From NCBI RefSeq assembly GCF_022206305.1, contig NZ_JAKOIW010000006.1:149756-213755 (forward strand): a DNA stretch of 64,000 nt. Reading direction: 5' to 3'. The translations under genes and the position numbers were made by a program. The notes below the pieces were generated by a model that did no database searches, was not told where the DNA came from, and was given only the letters and a program-made list of their open reading frames with translations. Below, one piece after another: positions 33,787 through 42,677 of the stretch (position 1 is its first letter; each line of letters opens with the position of its first letter). This DNA comes from Gordonia sp. 'Campus' (GTDB lineage Bacteria; Actinomycetota; Actinomycetes; Mycobacteriales; Mycobacteriaceae).

Positions 33787-34851
33787 TCAGACCGCGATCA
33801 CCTCGGACCTGACCTCCGGAACGAGAGGAAACACCTGCGTCGCGATGCGTTCGAGTTCTTCATGGGCCGGTGAGCACTGGATCAGCAAGAGGGTGAGGCC
33901 GGCGTCCTGATAGGCGCGGATCTTGTCCGCGACGATCTCGGGGGTGCCCACCAGTTCTGGCCGGAGACCGCGGGTGCCGACCGAGTACTCGCGCCTGGTG
34001 AGCTCCACGTCGAGTTCGGAGTTGCGCGCGAACTCCTCGAACGATGCGTACCCCGGTGAGTGCGGGTCGACCGTGGTGATGCGGTCGAGTTCGGCTCGGG
34101 CCTGCGCCTCGGTGTCGCGGACGATCACATAGGCCGACATCCCGAACTCGGCCATGTCGCGCCCGTGAATCCGCTGCGACCGGTTGTTCATGTCGGCGAT
34201 CTTGGCGCGCACCTCGTCGACCGTACCGCCGTGCAGCACATAGGAATCGGCGAAGCTGGCAATAGACTCGCGGCCGCCCTCGCTCTCTCCACCGGCGAAG
34301 ATCGGTGGCTGGGCGACGGGTTTCGGCGACAGGATCGAGTTGTGGACCGAGAAGTGTTCACCCGTGTAGGAGAACGGGGTGTCGTTCCACAACCCCCGGA
34401 GGATGTCGACGAACTCCTCAGCTTGCCGATAGCGCTCGTCATGTCGGGTGAAGGCGCCACCGTACTGCTTCGCCTCTTCTTCCCACCATGCCGCAACGAC
34501 GTTGAGAGCGAAGCGCGCGGAGTCCGGAGACGTACCAGCGATGTCGGTGATGGTCGCGGACTCCTTCGCGGTCACAGCCGGTAGGTGGAATCCGGCTCGC
34601 ACCGCGGTCATCACCCGAAGCTGCTCGGTGACGGCGAGAATCGCCGACGACAGCGACCACGCTTCCAGGCTCGGGGCTTCGATTCCCTTCCGGTCGTTCA
34701 GATACAGCTCGGGGACGAGCGTCGTGTGAAAGCCGAGACGATCAGCGAGCTGGGAGAGTCGTTTCACGTACTCCCACGTGGCCGGCATGGCCTCGTCGCC
34801 GACGTTGCGCAGGAAGCCACCGTAGATCGGGGTCCAGTATCCGAAATCCAT
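33787..34851 (-). CDS. LLM-class flavin-dependent monooxygenase (alkanesulfonate-monooxygenase-like)
   Basis: 354-aa luciferase-like monooxygenase near SsuD. Seen: MDFGYWTPIYGGFLR start, the FALNVVAAWWEEEAKQYGG block with the family's NVV motif, DERYRQAEEFVDILRGLW, and the phosphate-contact GGESEGGRESI. Members use reduced FMN and O2 to cleave C-S bonds or oxygenate small substrates. It starts 1 nt after the metY stop on the same strand, so the two are co-transcribed. This supports a role in sulfur release that feeds MetY. A flavin reductase partner is not in the window. Confidence 0.88.
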   Translation of the reverse strand: MDFGYWTPIYGGFLRNVGDEAMPATWEYVKRLSQLADRLGFHTTLVPELYLNDRKGIEAPSLEAWSLSSAILAVTEQLRVMTAVRAGFHLPAVTAKESATITDIAGTSPDSARFALNVVAAWWEEEAKQYGGAFTRHDERYRQAEEFVDILRGLWNDTPFSYTGEHFSVHNSILSPKPVAQPPIFAGGESEGGRESIASFADSYVLHGGTVDEVRAKIADMNNRSQRIHGRDMAEFGMSAYVIVRDTEAQARAELDRITTVDPHSPGYASFEEFARNSELDVELTRREYSVGTRGLRPELVGTPEIVADKIRAYQDAGLTLLLIQCSPAHEELERIATQVFPLVPEVRSEVIAV

Positions 34852-34852
34852 G

Positions 34853-36151
34853 TCAATCCTTCGTGATCGTGTCGAGAGATGAGCGCAGGTCGTCGATCAG
34901 GTCGTCCGGGCTCTCGAGACCGATCGAGAGTCGAACCGTGCTCCTGGTGAAGCCGACGGACGCGAGGCGCTCATCGTCGAAGTGGCTGTGCGTGGTGGTG
35001 GCCGGGTGCACCACGAGCGAACGGACATCTCCGATGTTCGCGACGATGGAGAACACCTGCAGGGAGTCGATGAACTTCTCCACGTCGCTCTCATCGCCGG
35101 CGAGGTCGAAGGAGAACACCGAACCGGCGCCGCGCGGCAAATACCGTTGCGCCGCAACGTGCCAGGGATTGCCGGGGAGGCCGGGATGGTGGACCTGCAC
35201 GACAGCGGGGTGCGAGTCGAGAAAGCGCGCGACGGTCGCAGCGGTCGACACCTGCCGCTCCAGGCGCAGGTCCAGCGTGTCCAGGCCCTGGAGAAGCTGG
35301 AAGGAGTTGAACGGTGACAGAGCGGGTCCGAGGTCGTGGACGAGCTTGGTCTTCGCGTAGACGAGGAACGCGCTGCGGTCGCGACCGAACGCGTCCCACA
35401 GAATCAGATCGCCGATGCGCGGATAGGGTTCGGTGAACTGAGGCCACCGTTGCGGCTCGGCCCCGAAGTCGAAGGTGCCCAGGTCGACGACCACTCCGCC
35501 CAGCGAGGTGCCGTGGCCTCCGATGAACTTCGTCGCCGAGTACACCGCGATGTCGGCGCCGAACTCTTTCGGCCGCAGTAGATACGGGGTGGCGATGGTG
35601 TTGTCCACCACCAGCGGAACCCCGACCTCGTGAGCGATCCGTGCCACCGCCTCGACATCGAGGACCGACGCAACCGGGTTGCCGATGGTCTCGGCGAAGA
35701 AGGCACGGGTCTGCGGTCGGGCCGCGGCGCGCCATCCGTCGAGGTCGTCCTGGTCGACCAGGGTCACCTCGATTCCGAAGTCCGCGAATGTGTCGGTCAA
35801 GAGATCGACGGTACCGCCGTATAACTGGCGGGCAGCGACGATGTGCTGGCCGGTCTTGGCGAGCGTGAGCAGAGCGACGGCGACCGCCGACTGCCCGGAC
35901 GCGGTCGCGAGGGCTGCGACGCCGTCGTCGAGGTCGGCGATGCGTTGCTCGAAGACCGTCTGGGTCGGATTGCCGGTGCGACTGTAGAGGTTTCCCGTTC
36001 GGCGTAGCGAGAAGATGTCGCGCGCCTGCGCGAAGTTCCCGAAATCATAGGCAACCGATTGGTAGATCGGCGGGATCGCGGTGTTCTGCGCGGTGCCCGG
36101 CGTATAGCCCGAGCGAACCTGTCGGGTCGCGAACCCTGGGGACTGGGGCAT
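34853..36151 (-). CDS. metY: O-acetylhomoserine sulfhydrylase/aminocarboxypropyltransferase
   Basis: 432-aa Cys/Met-metabolism PLP enzyme that makes homocysteine from O-acetylhomoserine and sulfide, or methionine from methanethiol. Seen: ATRQVRSGYTPGTAQNTAIP, YSRTGNPT, the PLP lysine in YSATKFIGGHGTSLGG, RGAGSVFSFDL and SLVVHPATTTHSH, all typical of the MetY branch. It heads a metY-LLM operon. Its promoter region contains the TGTTCG-C-CGAACA dyad and faces the hydrolase-MocR genes. Whether this copy is the housekeeping one or a sulfur-starvation copy cannot be told; its context favours the latter. Confidence 0.92.
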   Translation of the reverse strand: MPQSPGFATRQVRSGYTPGTAQNTAIPPIYQSVAYDFGNFAQARDIFSLRRTGNLYSRTGNPTQTVFEQRIADLDDGVAALATASGQSAVAVALLTLAKTGQHIVAARQLYGGTVDLLTDTFADFGIEVTLVDQDDLDGWRAAARPQTRAFFAETIGNPVASVLDVEAVARIAHEVGVPLVVDNTIATPYLLRPKEFGADIAVYSATKFIGGHGTSLGGVVVDLGTFDFGAEPQRWPQFTEPYPRIGDLILWDAFGRDRSAFLVYAKTKLVHDLGPALSPFNSFQLLQGLDTLDLRLERQVSTAATVARFLDSHPAVVQVHHPGLPGNPWHVAAQRYLPRGAGSVFSFDLAGDESDVEKFIDSLQVFSIVANIGDVRSLVVHPATTTHSHFDDERLASVGFTRSTVRLSIGLESPDDLIDDLRSSLDTITKD

Positions 36152-36205
36152 GGGTCAGTTCGTTCCTTCGCTGCGTCGGAGATGTGTTCGAAACAAAACA
36201 CCGAA

Positions 36206-36218
36206 TGTTCGCCGAACA
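36206..36218. promoter_or_regulatory. Candidate MocR operator: TGTTCG-C-CGAACA
   Basis: Perfect 13-bp dyad in the 173-bp gap between divergent metY and the hydrolase gene. It is nested inside a wider pair, GTGTTCG (36184-36190) and CGAACAC (36213-36219), with another TTGTTCG at 36249-36255. The same TGTTCG word recurs before the LLM-ABC operon at 38441-38478. Confidence 0.55.
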
Positions 36219-36324
36219 CACCACTTCTGCTCTGGGTGAGCGAATCAGTTGTTCGTCCGATGCTCCGTCGGTCAGGGTTGCGGTCATCATCAGCAAACCG
36301 AGATCGACCGGAACGAGGGACACC

Positions 36325-37023
36325 GTGAGCACCGATTGGCTGGAGCCCGACGCCGCCGCACGAGGGTCGGTGGTCGTCGTCACCGGACGCGGCGAGCGTG
36401 CGGACGTGTACCGACGGTTCGCGCGTCGGATCGCGTTCGATGGTTACCGCGTCGCGATCGTGGACAACGTGCCGAAGTCGGTCGTCCGTGCCGTCACGTC
36501 GGCGCCCGGTCCTGGGCCCCTCGTCGTGGTCGGATCGGACAGTGGTGCGGTCACCGCTGTCGAGATCGCGCCTGAGTATCCAGCCGTCGTGGGCGTCGTG
36601 CTGGCAGGATTGCTCGTGGACGGCCCCCCAGCCGTTGCCGGGGAGTGGGACGAGGAGCTCGACGCAAGGTCGGCGTGTCCGGTCCATCGCGGTGTGTTGG
36701 CATCACCTGGGGCGATCGAGCGCGGAGCGCTGCAGGACTCGGCGCCCGGCGCGACCCCCGCTGCCCTGGCACGCGTGCACACTCCGGTCCTGCTCATACA
36801 CGGTGAAGCAGACAGGGTGAGCCCGGTCGAGCCGGTCCTCGCGGCGTCGACCGTTCTTCCCGACGTGCGTCTCACGCTGGTACGCGGCGGGCGCCACGAC
36901 ATCCTCAACGACGTCACTCACCGCAGTGTCGCCGCGGAGATCGTTCAGTTCCTGGAACGGTTGCGGGCGCCCGGGAGCGTCGACCTGCTCCGCCGAGACC
37001 CGGCCAGAACCCTTGCGTCGTAG
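36325..37023 (+). CDS. Alpha/beta-hydrolase
   Basis: 232-aa alpha/beta-hydrolase of the dienelactone-hydrolase-like type. Likely triad: Ser in GSDSGAVTA (about residue 73), Asp in HGEADRVSP and His in GGRHDIL. No signal peptide. GTG at 36325 is chosen for its GAGGGA site; longer reading would run into the promoter dyads. It ends 47 bp before the MocR regulator on the same strand. Substrate unknown; an ester or thioester linked to the sulfur island is possible but not shown. Confidence 0.82.
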   Translation: MSTDWLEPDAAARGSVVVVTGRGERADVYRRFARRIAFDGYRVAIVDNVPKSVVRAVTSAPGPGPLVVVGSDSGAVTAVEIAPEYPAVVGVVLAGLLVDGPPAVAGEWDEELDARSACPVHRGVLASPGAIERGALQDSAPGATPAALARVHTPVLLIHGEADRVSPVEPVLAASTVLPDVRLTLVRGGRHDILNDVTHRSVAAEIVQFLERLRAPGSVDLLRRDPARTLAS

Positions 37024-37070
37024 TCCACGCCGTCACGAGAACACGGATCACACGTGAGCGGAGGAGTGAG

Positions 37071-38435
37071 GTGACGGTGGCGGCGGACCCGGCGATCGTG
37101 GATCCGTCCTGGCTGTTGACGAGAGTCGCCGACCGCGGCAGCGAGCTGGCCGATGCGGTCGCCGACCTCGTTCACTCCGGCGAGCTCCCGCCGGGGTCCA
37201 GGCTGCCGACCGTCCGTGCGCTCGCGAAGGCGGGTGACCTGAGCGTGGGTTCGATACTCCACGCCTGGGGGAAACTGCAAGAACAGGGGATCGTCCAGAC
37301 CAGGCGCCGTGGCGGCACGGTCGTACTCCCTCCCGAGGACAGCGTTCCCGAGCGCGGTCTGCGCGAGTGGCGAGGCGTCGACCTCGCGCAGAACGCCCCT
37401 GACCTCGCCCTCCAACCGTCGTTGGCCGACGCGCTGGTCTCGAGTCTCGGCGCCGAGACCCTCAACGTTTTCGGTCGCGAGATCATGACCGAGCGGTTGC
37501 GAACTGCGGCGCTGTCGACCTGGCCGTTCGAACCGCAGGCCTGGGCCACTGCCGGCGGCGGTACGGAGGCATTGCTTCTCGCCATCGAGGCCGCGGCCCC
37601 GGCGGGAGCCACGATCGCCGTGGATGAACCCCTCGGGCCGGGAGTGTTGGACACGATCCGCGATCTTGGACTGAACGCGATCGGTGTCCGTGCCGACCAT
37701 TGCGGGCCCCGCGCGGACGATCTCGACAATGCATTTCGGGCGGGCGCGACCGGCTTCGTCTTTCAGCCGGGTGCCCCGTTCGGCGTCGACCACATCGTCA
37801 CGGACGACCGTGTCGCCGAGCTCGCTCGAGTTCTCGAGCGGCACCCCGCAGTATGGATCATCGAGGACGATTCGATCGGTCCGCTCGAACCGGAGCCGCT
37901 GCCGTCTCTGGGGGCCGACTTCCCGGATCGTGTCGTACGAATCCGAAGCTACTGCAAGGCTTACGGAATCGACGTCCGGACGTCGGTGCTCGGCGGGTCG
38001 CGACATCTGATCGACGCCGCGATGAAGAAGCGCAGCCACGGCGTCGGTTCCAACAGCAGGATTCTGCAGAACGCTCTGGCCTTCCTGATCGAGAGCGCAG
38101 ACGCTGATCGGGTCGTCGCCAGAGCGCGCGAGCGTTACGCCGCCAGGCGTGCCCTGTTGCTGGATGCGTTGCGCGAGCGGGGTATCGAGGCTCACGCCGG
38201 CCCGCGGAGTCTGGTGGTGTGGGTGTCTGTGGACGACGAAACCGCAGGGCTCGTTGCTCTTGCCCGGCAGGGCATTTCGGTCGGATCGGGGTCTCGGTCA
38301 TTCGTCTGCGCCCGTGAACGCCACATGCTGCGGATCTCGGCGACCCAACTTCCCGACGACGCTGAAAGTATCCGCCGGCTCGCCGATCTCGTTGCGGTGG
38401 CCATGACGGAATCATCTCGCGAGTTCTTCGACTGA
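37071..38435 (+). CDS. MocR-type regulator (GntR HTH fused to PLP aminotransferase fold)
   Basis: 454 aa. GntR winged helix at about residues 15-85 (SRLPTVRALAKAGDLSVGSI, then the wing TRRRGGTVVLP), linker, then an aminotransferase-fold domain with the PLP-lysine region SYCKAYGIDVRTSVLGG. MocR proteins bind PLP or its adducts and regulate nearby metabolic genes. GTG at 37071 has GGAGGAG upstream. It lies between the metY and LLM-ABC operons, whose promoter regions share TGTTCG words, so it is the obvious candidate regulator for both. Confidence 0.9.
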   Translation: MTVAADPAIVDPSWLLTRVADRGSELADAVADLVHSGELPPGSRLPTVRALAKAGDLSVGSILHAWGKLQEQGIVQTRRRGGTVVLPPEDSVPERGLREWRGVDLAQNAPDLALQPSLADALVSSLGAETLNVFGREIMTERLRTAALSTWPFEPQAWATAGGGTEALLLAIEAAAPAGATIAVDEPLGPGVLDTIRDLGLNAIGVRADHCGPRADDLDNAFRAGATGFVFQPGAPFGVDHIVTDDRVAELARVLERHPAVWIIEDDSIGPLEPEPLPSLGADFPDRVVRIRSYCKAYGIDVRTSVLGGSRHLIDAAMKKRSHGVGSNSRILQNALAFLIESADADRVVARARERYAARRALLLDALRERGIEAHAGPRSLVVWVSVDDETAGLVALARQGISVGSGSRSFVCARERHMLRISATQLPDDAESIRRLADLVAVAMTESSREFFD

Positions 38436-38440
38436 CCGGT

Positions 38441-38478
38441 TTGTTCGAGAATCTGAACAACATTCTCAATGTGTTCGG
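38441..38478. promoter_or_regulatory. TGTTCG-type sites upstream of the LLM-ABC operon
   Basis: TTGTTC (38441-38446) and GAACAA (38455-38460) form a dyad around 8 bp; GAGAAT and ATTCTC form a second overlapping dyad; GTGTTCGG follows at 38471-38478. The sites are 100-140 bp upstream of the LLM start. They resemble the metY-side sites. Confidence 0.5.
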
Positions 38479-38580
38479 AGCAGGCGGAATTTAATATTCC
38501 GTGATCAACGAATCGCTGAATACGCTGTGAGACAGACCTTGTGGGTGTATGAACCCGTAGCCTGATGAAGGAGCATGACC

Positions 38581-39969
38581 ATGTCGAGACGTCAGCTGAA
38601 GCTGGGCGCGGTTCTCACCCCCACCGGAGGTCCGGGGCACCCGTACACGTGGCTCGATCCCGAAATACCGGGTGATGCGAGCGTCGACATCGACTGGTAC
38701 ATCGAGTACGCACGCCTCGCCGAAGAGGCCAAATTCGACCTGGTCTTCATCGTCGACAGCCAGTTCATCACCGCCGACTCCCCACCGCACTACCTGAACC
38801 GGTTGGAGCCCCTGACACTGCTCTCCGCTCTTGCGGTCTCCACCAACAACATCGGGCTGGTCGGAACCCTCACCACGTCCTACAACCAACCGTTCAACGT
38901 CGCCCGCCGCTTCGCATCACTGGATCTGATCAGCCGAGGGCGTGCCGGATGGAACGTGGTCACGAGCGGTGACGGCGGCACCGCCGGCAATTACGGACTG
39001 GACGAACACTACGACTACGCCACCCGATACGGACGCGCCGCCGAACACCTCGAGGTCGTCCAGGCTCTGTGGGACTCGTATGAAGACGACGCGTTCGTCC
39101 GGGACCGGGCCACCAAACGTTTCCTCAACCCGGAGAAGCTGCACACGCTCAACCACCGCGGTGAGTACTTTTCGGTGACGGGCCCGCTCAACATCTCCCG
39201 GTCTCCGCAAGGACAACCGGTGATCTTCCAGGCCGGCGATTCCGATCAGGGGCGTGACCTCGGCGCCCGATTCGGTCAGGGGATATTCACGCATGCACCG
39301 AGTTTCGAGGCCGGGGCGGCGTTCTATGCCGACATCAAGTCCCGCGCGGCCGCCTATGGCCGGTCACCCGACGAGCTCGTCATCCTCCCCGGTGTGTCCG
39401 TCTTCGTCGGCGACACCGACGACGATGCGCGTGAGATCGAGCGCGAGACCCAGCTGTCCGACAACGACTTCCAGCGCTCCCTCCGAGAGTTGGGTCGCCC
39501 CTTCGGCTGGCACGACTTCAGCCGATACGACCTGGACGCACCCTTCCCGACGGAAGCGCTCGTCGACGCCGAGCGCAGCTTCTACACCCAGGCCAAGAAG
39601 ATCACCGAACTCGCCTCGTCGAACGGCTTCACACTGCGGCAGACGGTCGAGACACTGAACGCGCCCAAGAAGTCCCCGTTCACGGGTGGCGCCGAGACCG
39701 TGGCGAACGAACTGCAGCGCTGGCTCGACGGGCGTGCGCTGGACGGCATCAACATCCACATCGGTCACCCGGCGCAGTTCCGGCGCTTCGTCGACGAGGT
39801 TCTGCCGATCCTCCGCGAGCGGGGTGTGGTCCGGGACGAGTACGACCACGACACCCTGCGCGGCAACCTGGGCCTGCCGTTCATCGAGAACCGTTATACC
39901 CGTGCACGATCCGAGGAGTTTTCGGAATCGCCCCGCAGCGATTCCGCCGCGATTCCCGCATCGGTCTGA
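38581..39969 (+). CDS. LLM flavin monooxygenase of the NtaA/SnaA/DszA/DmoA family
   Basis: 462-aa FMN-dependent monooxygenase. Seen: LKLGAVLTPTGGPGHPYTWL, DLVFIVDSQFITADSPPHYL, the family hallmark GRAGWNVVTSGDGGTAGNYG, and VIFQAGDSDQGRDLGARF. Relatives oxidise nitrilotriacetate, dibenzothiophene sulfone or dimethyl sulfide with FMNH2 from a separate reductase. ATG at 38581 is 7 nt after GAAGGAG, better than the ATG at 38575. It leads an operon with a complete oligopeptide-type ABC importer and another LLM enzyme, which points to uptake and oxidation of a sulfur compound. Confidence 0.9.
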   Translation: MSRRQLKLGAVLTPTGGPGHPYTWLDPEIPGDASVDIDWYIEYARLAEEAKFDLVFIVDSQFITADSPPHYLNRLEPLTLLSALAVSTNNIGLVGTLTTSYNQPFNVARRFASLDLISRGRAGWNVVTSGDGGTAGNYGLDEHYDYATRYGRAAEHLEVVQALWDSYEDDAFVRDRATKRFLNPEKLHTLNHRGEYFSVTGPLNISRSPQGQPVIFQAGDSDQGRDLGARFGQGIFTHAPSFEAGAAFYADIKSRAAAYGRSPDELVILPGVSVFVGDTDDDAREIERETQLSDNDFQRSLRELGRPFGWHDFSRYDLDAPFPTEALVDAERSFYTQAKKITELASSNGFTLRQTVETLNAPKKSPFTGGAETVANELQRWLDGRALDGINIHIGHPAQFRRFVDEVLPILRERGVVRDEYDHDTLRGNLGLPFIENRYTRARSEEFSESPRSDSAAIPASV

Positions 39970-40026
39970 ACCCCTGTCGTCCAGCACCCCACGCCTACGA
40001 ACACCTCACCCAACGAAAGCCATCCG

Positions 40027-41565
40027 ATGAAGATCTCGCGCCGCCGCAAGGCGCTCGTAGCACTGCTCGCCGTCTCCCTTCTGGCGCTCGCGGGTTGTGG
40101 GTCGCCGACCGGCGCCTCCGCCGGCAACGTCGTCAAATGGGGACAATCCGGCCCGCCGCCGGGCGACTGGGACCCCATCGTCACCGGTGCCACCGGCGCC
40201 ACCGTCAACCTGACGCCCATCTACGAACCCTTGCTGACCCAGGACGAGAACGGAAATCCCGCACCGGCTCTCGCGGAGAGTTGGAAGTACAACGCGGACG
40301 GGACCGCGGTGACGTTCACGCTGCGTCCGGGATTGACCTTCCACGACGGCAGTCCGGTGAACGCGGAAGCGGTGAAGTACTACATCGACCGTGCGATCAA
40401 CCAGGAGAACAGCGCGCTCGCGGGGTCGTACCGCAACATCGAGAACGTGGTCGTGGACGACGACCTGAACTTCACCGTCAATCTGAAGAGCGTCGACTAC
40501 CAGATCCCGTATCTGTTCAGCATCCGCGCCGGACTCATCACGAGCAAGGTGGCCAGTGAGAACGACGCCGAGGCCCTCAACACCCGCAATCCGGTCGGCG
40601 CCGGCCCGTTCAAAGTCGTCGAACTCGTCCCCGAGTCGCACATCATCCTCGAGAAGTTCCAGGACTACTGGGATGCCGACAACATCAAGATCGACCGCAT
40701 GGAGATCCGATTCGGCAACGACGCCACGAGCCTCGTCTCCTCGTCGCAGACCGGCGTCTACAACCTCGTCACCCTCGACCCGACCCAGATCCAACGAGCT
40801 CGCGATGCCGGTCTCGACATCGTCCGGGACATCTCCAAGAACTGGGTGGTCCAGTTCCTCAGCGTCAATCGCAGTCTCGAGCCGTTCGACGACCCGCGTG
40901 TGGTGGAGGCGTTCCGCTCGGCGATCGACTCACAGGAGTTCGTCGACAAGGTGACCGTCGGCGAAGGGCAGGTCGCACACCAGCTGTTGCCCAAGGGGCA
41001 TCCGCTGTACGCCGAGGAACTCGAGGGCGCGTTCCAGTACGACCCCGAGAAGGCGAAGAGCCTGCTCGCGGCGGCGGGTTACCCCGGTGGTCTGGACATC
41101 ACGCTGGATGCGTATCCGGGTTCCACCGACGCTCAGCTCGAACTGATCCAAGCGCAACTCGCCGCGATCGGGGTGCGCGTCACCATCAACAAGAATCCGA
41201 ACTGGTCGAAGGGTTACTTCGGCAAGACCCAGGCGCTGGCCTCCTACGGATATGTGGGTCGCAACTCACAGGCGCAGACGTTGACCGAACACTACGACGT
41301 CGACGGGGTACTCAACCTGAGTTCGCCGTACTCTCCCGGTGCATTCCAGTCGGCCCTCACCGCGATGCGTGCAACGCCGATCGATGCCCCCGACTACCTG
41401 GACAAGGCGCGCGCGGCCTCGGTCGCCGGGTTCCTCGAAGGTTCCACGATCCCGCTCTATGCATCGGCCACCACGTGGGCGACGTCGTCGGGCCTGTCGT
41501 CGAACTTCGACAACCGCGAGGGGTTCCTCAACTGGCGCGGCATCACCGTCGGCGCGAACAGTTGA
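40027..41565 (+). CDS. Oligopeptide/nickel-type ABC substrate-binding lipoprotein (SBP_bac_5)
   Basis: 512-aa extracellular binding protein of the DppA/OppA type. Signal peptide with lipobox LALAGC (Cys at about 23). Seen: the cluster motif region PALAESWKYNADGTAVTFTLRPGLTFHDG (split across about 82-110), NPVGAGPFKVVEL and the later FDDPRVVEAFRSAIDSQEF. Family ligands include peptides, nickel, opines and other small solutes; beside LLM enzymes it probably binds an organosulfur or sulfonated compound. Followed by an LLM gene and the permeases. Confidence 0.92.
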   Translation: MKISRRRKALVALLAVSLLALAGCGSPTGASAGNVVKWGQSGPPPGDWDPIVTGATGATVNLTPIYEPLLTQDENGNPAPALAESWKYNADGTAVTFTLRPGLTFHDGSPVNAEAVKYYIDRAINQENSALAGSYRNIENVVVDDDLNFTVNLKSVDYQIPYLFSIRAGLITSKVASENDAEALNTRNPVGAGPFKVVELVPESHIILEKFQDYWDADNIKIDRMEIRFGNDATSLVSSSQTGVYNLVTLDPTQIQRARDAGLDIVRDISKNWVVQFLSVNRSLEPFDDPRVVEAFRSAIDSQEFVDKVTVGEGQVAHQLLPKGHPLYAEELEGAFQYDPEKAKSLLAAAGYPGGLDITLDAYPGSTDAQLELIQAQLAAIGVRVTINKNPNWSKGYFGKTQALASYGYVGRNSQAQTLTEHYDVDGVLNLSSPYSPGAFQSALTAMRATPIDAPDYLDKARAASVAGFLEGSTIPLYASATTWATSSGLSSNFDNREGFLNWRGITVGANS

Positions 41566-41617
41566 TCGACTCCGCCCGCCATCGCTCGACACGACCATCT
41601 CAGACCTAGGACATCCC

Positions 41618-42655
41618 ATGTCTCTGCTCCCTGTTCGCCCGGGCCTCGCCCTGTTCGAGGTGCCTCTCACCGAGACAGATGCCGCTACGGGGTACGACGT
41701 CCTGCTCACCAACGCCGTGCAGGCAGAAGCCCTGGGTTATCAGACGTACTGGGTGGCGGAAGGCCGATTCTCCAACATCGGTCTCCCGTCCTCGCTGGTC
41801 CTTCTCAGCGCGCTGTCGCAGCGCACGCACCGGTTGCGCCTCGGTACCGCGGTCATTCCGCTGGCGTTCGATCATCCTCTGCGCCTTGCTGAGTCGGCGT
41901 CGGTCGTCAACACGCTGAGCGGCGACCGGCTCGAACTCGGTGTCGGCAAGGGCAACGGTGGCGGGTTCTCCACGGCCGCGTACAACGTGTACGAACTGGA
42001 CGAGGCGCAGCGCGAGGAGTTGTATCGGGACGCGCTCGCGCGGTTGCGGGACGCGTTCCAGCTCGAGCATGTCTCAGACGGGCAGGCGTTCGGCTTCTAC
42101 CCGCCCGCGGGCCATCTACCGCAACGACTCTGGCAGGCGACCTCGAAACCGGACACCGCACGAGACATCGGGCGAACGGGCGATGGACTGCAACTCCATC
42201 GGTTTGCTCAGGGCGGACCCACCGGCGAGGTGCAGGCACTCCTCGTCGAGGCATATGTGAGCGAGCTTCCGTCTGAGCGCACGCCGCGGATCGGGGTGTC
42301 CCGGTCGGTGCTACCTGCCGAGAGCAAGAAGGACGCGAGACGTCTGTTCGCCGACTACCTGGAGCGCAACCCGACGGCACTGCCGTGGGCCACTCCCGGC
42401 ACGTCGGTCGCAGATCTCATGCGCGACTTCTACATCCTGCACGGCACCCCTGAGGAGATCGTCGCCGAGCTCGCCGCGGACTCGGCGGCCAATGCGGCGA
42501 CCGACTATCTCTTCAGCGTGCCGTTGGGCCTGTCCGATCGCCACTATCGCAACAGCCTGGCGGTGATCGCCGAGGTCATCCATCCCCAGCTGCCGGCGAC
42601 ACCGTACTCCGAACCCGGCCTGGCGCAGGCGGCCGCGCCAGTCGCGGTCAGCTGA
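41618..42655 (+). CDS. LLM-class flavin-dependent oxidoreductase
   Basis: 345-aa luciferase-like monooxygenase, the third in this island. Seen: LPVRPGLALFEVPLTETDAAT, ALGYQTYWVAEGRFSNIGLPSS, RLRLGTAVIPLAFDHPLRLAE and the nucleotide-site GVGKGNGGGFSTAAY. It is smaller and distinct from the 462-aa enzyme. The position between the binding protein and permeases argues that it acts on the same imported substrate or its product. Cofactor FMN versus F420 cannot be decided here. Confidence 0.87.
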   Translation: MSLLPVRPGLALFEVPLTETDAATGYDVLLTNAVQAEALGYQTYWVAEGRFSNIGLPSSLVLLSALSQRTHRLRLGTAVIPLAFDHPLRLAESASVVNTLSGDRLELGVGKGNGGGFSTAAYNVYELDEAQREELYRDALARLRDAFQLEHVSDGQAFGFYPPAGHLPQRLWQATSKPDTARDIGRTGDGLQLHRFAQGGPTGEVQALLVEAYVSELPSERTPRIGVSRSVLPAESKKDARRLFADYLERNPTALPWATPGTSVADLMRDFYILHGTPEEIVAELAADSAANAATDYLFSVPLGLSDRHYRNSLAVIAEVIHPQLPATPYSEPGLAQAAAPVAVS

Positions 42656-42677
42656 ACCAGCTCACCCAGGAGAAGTC

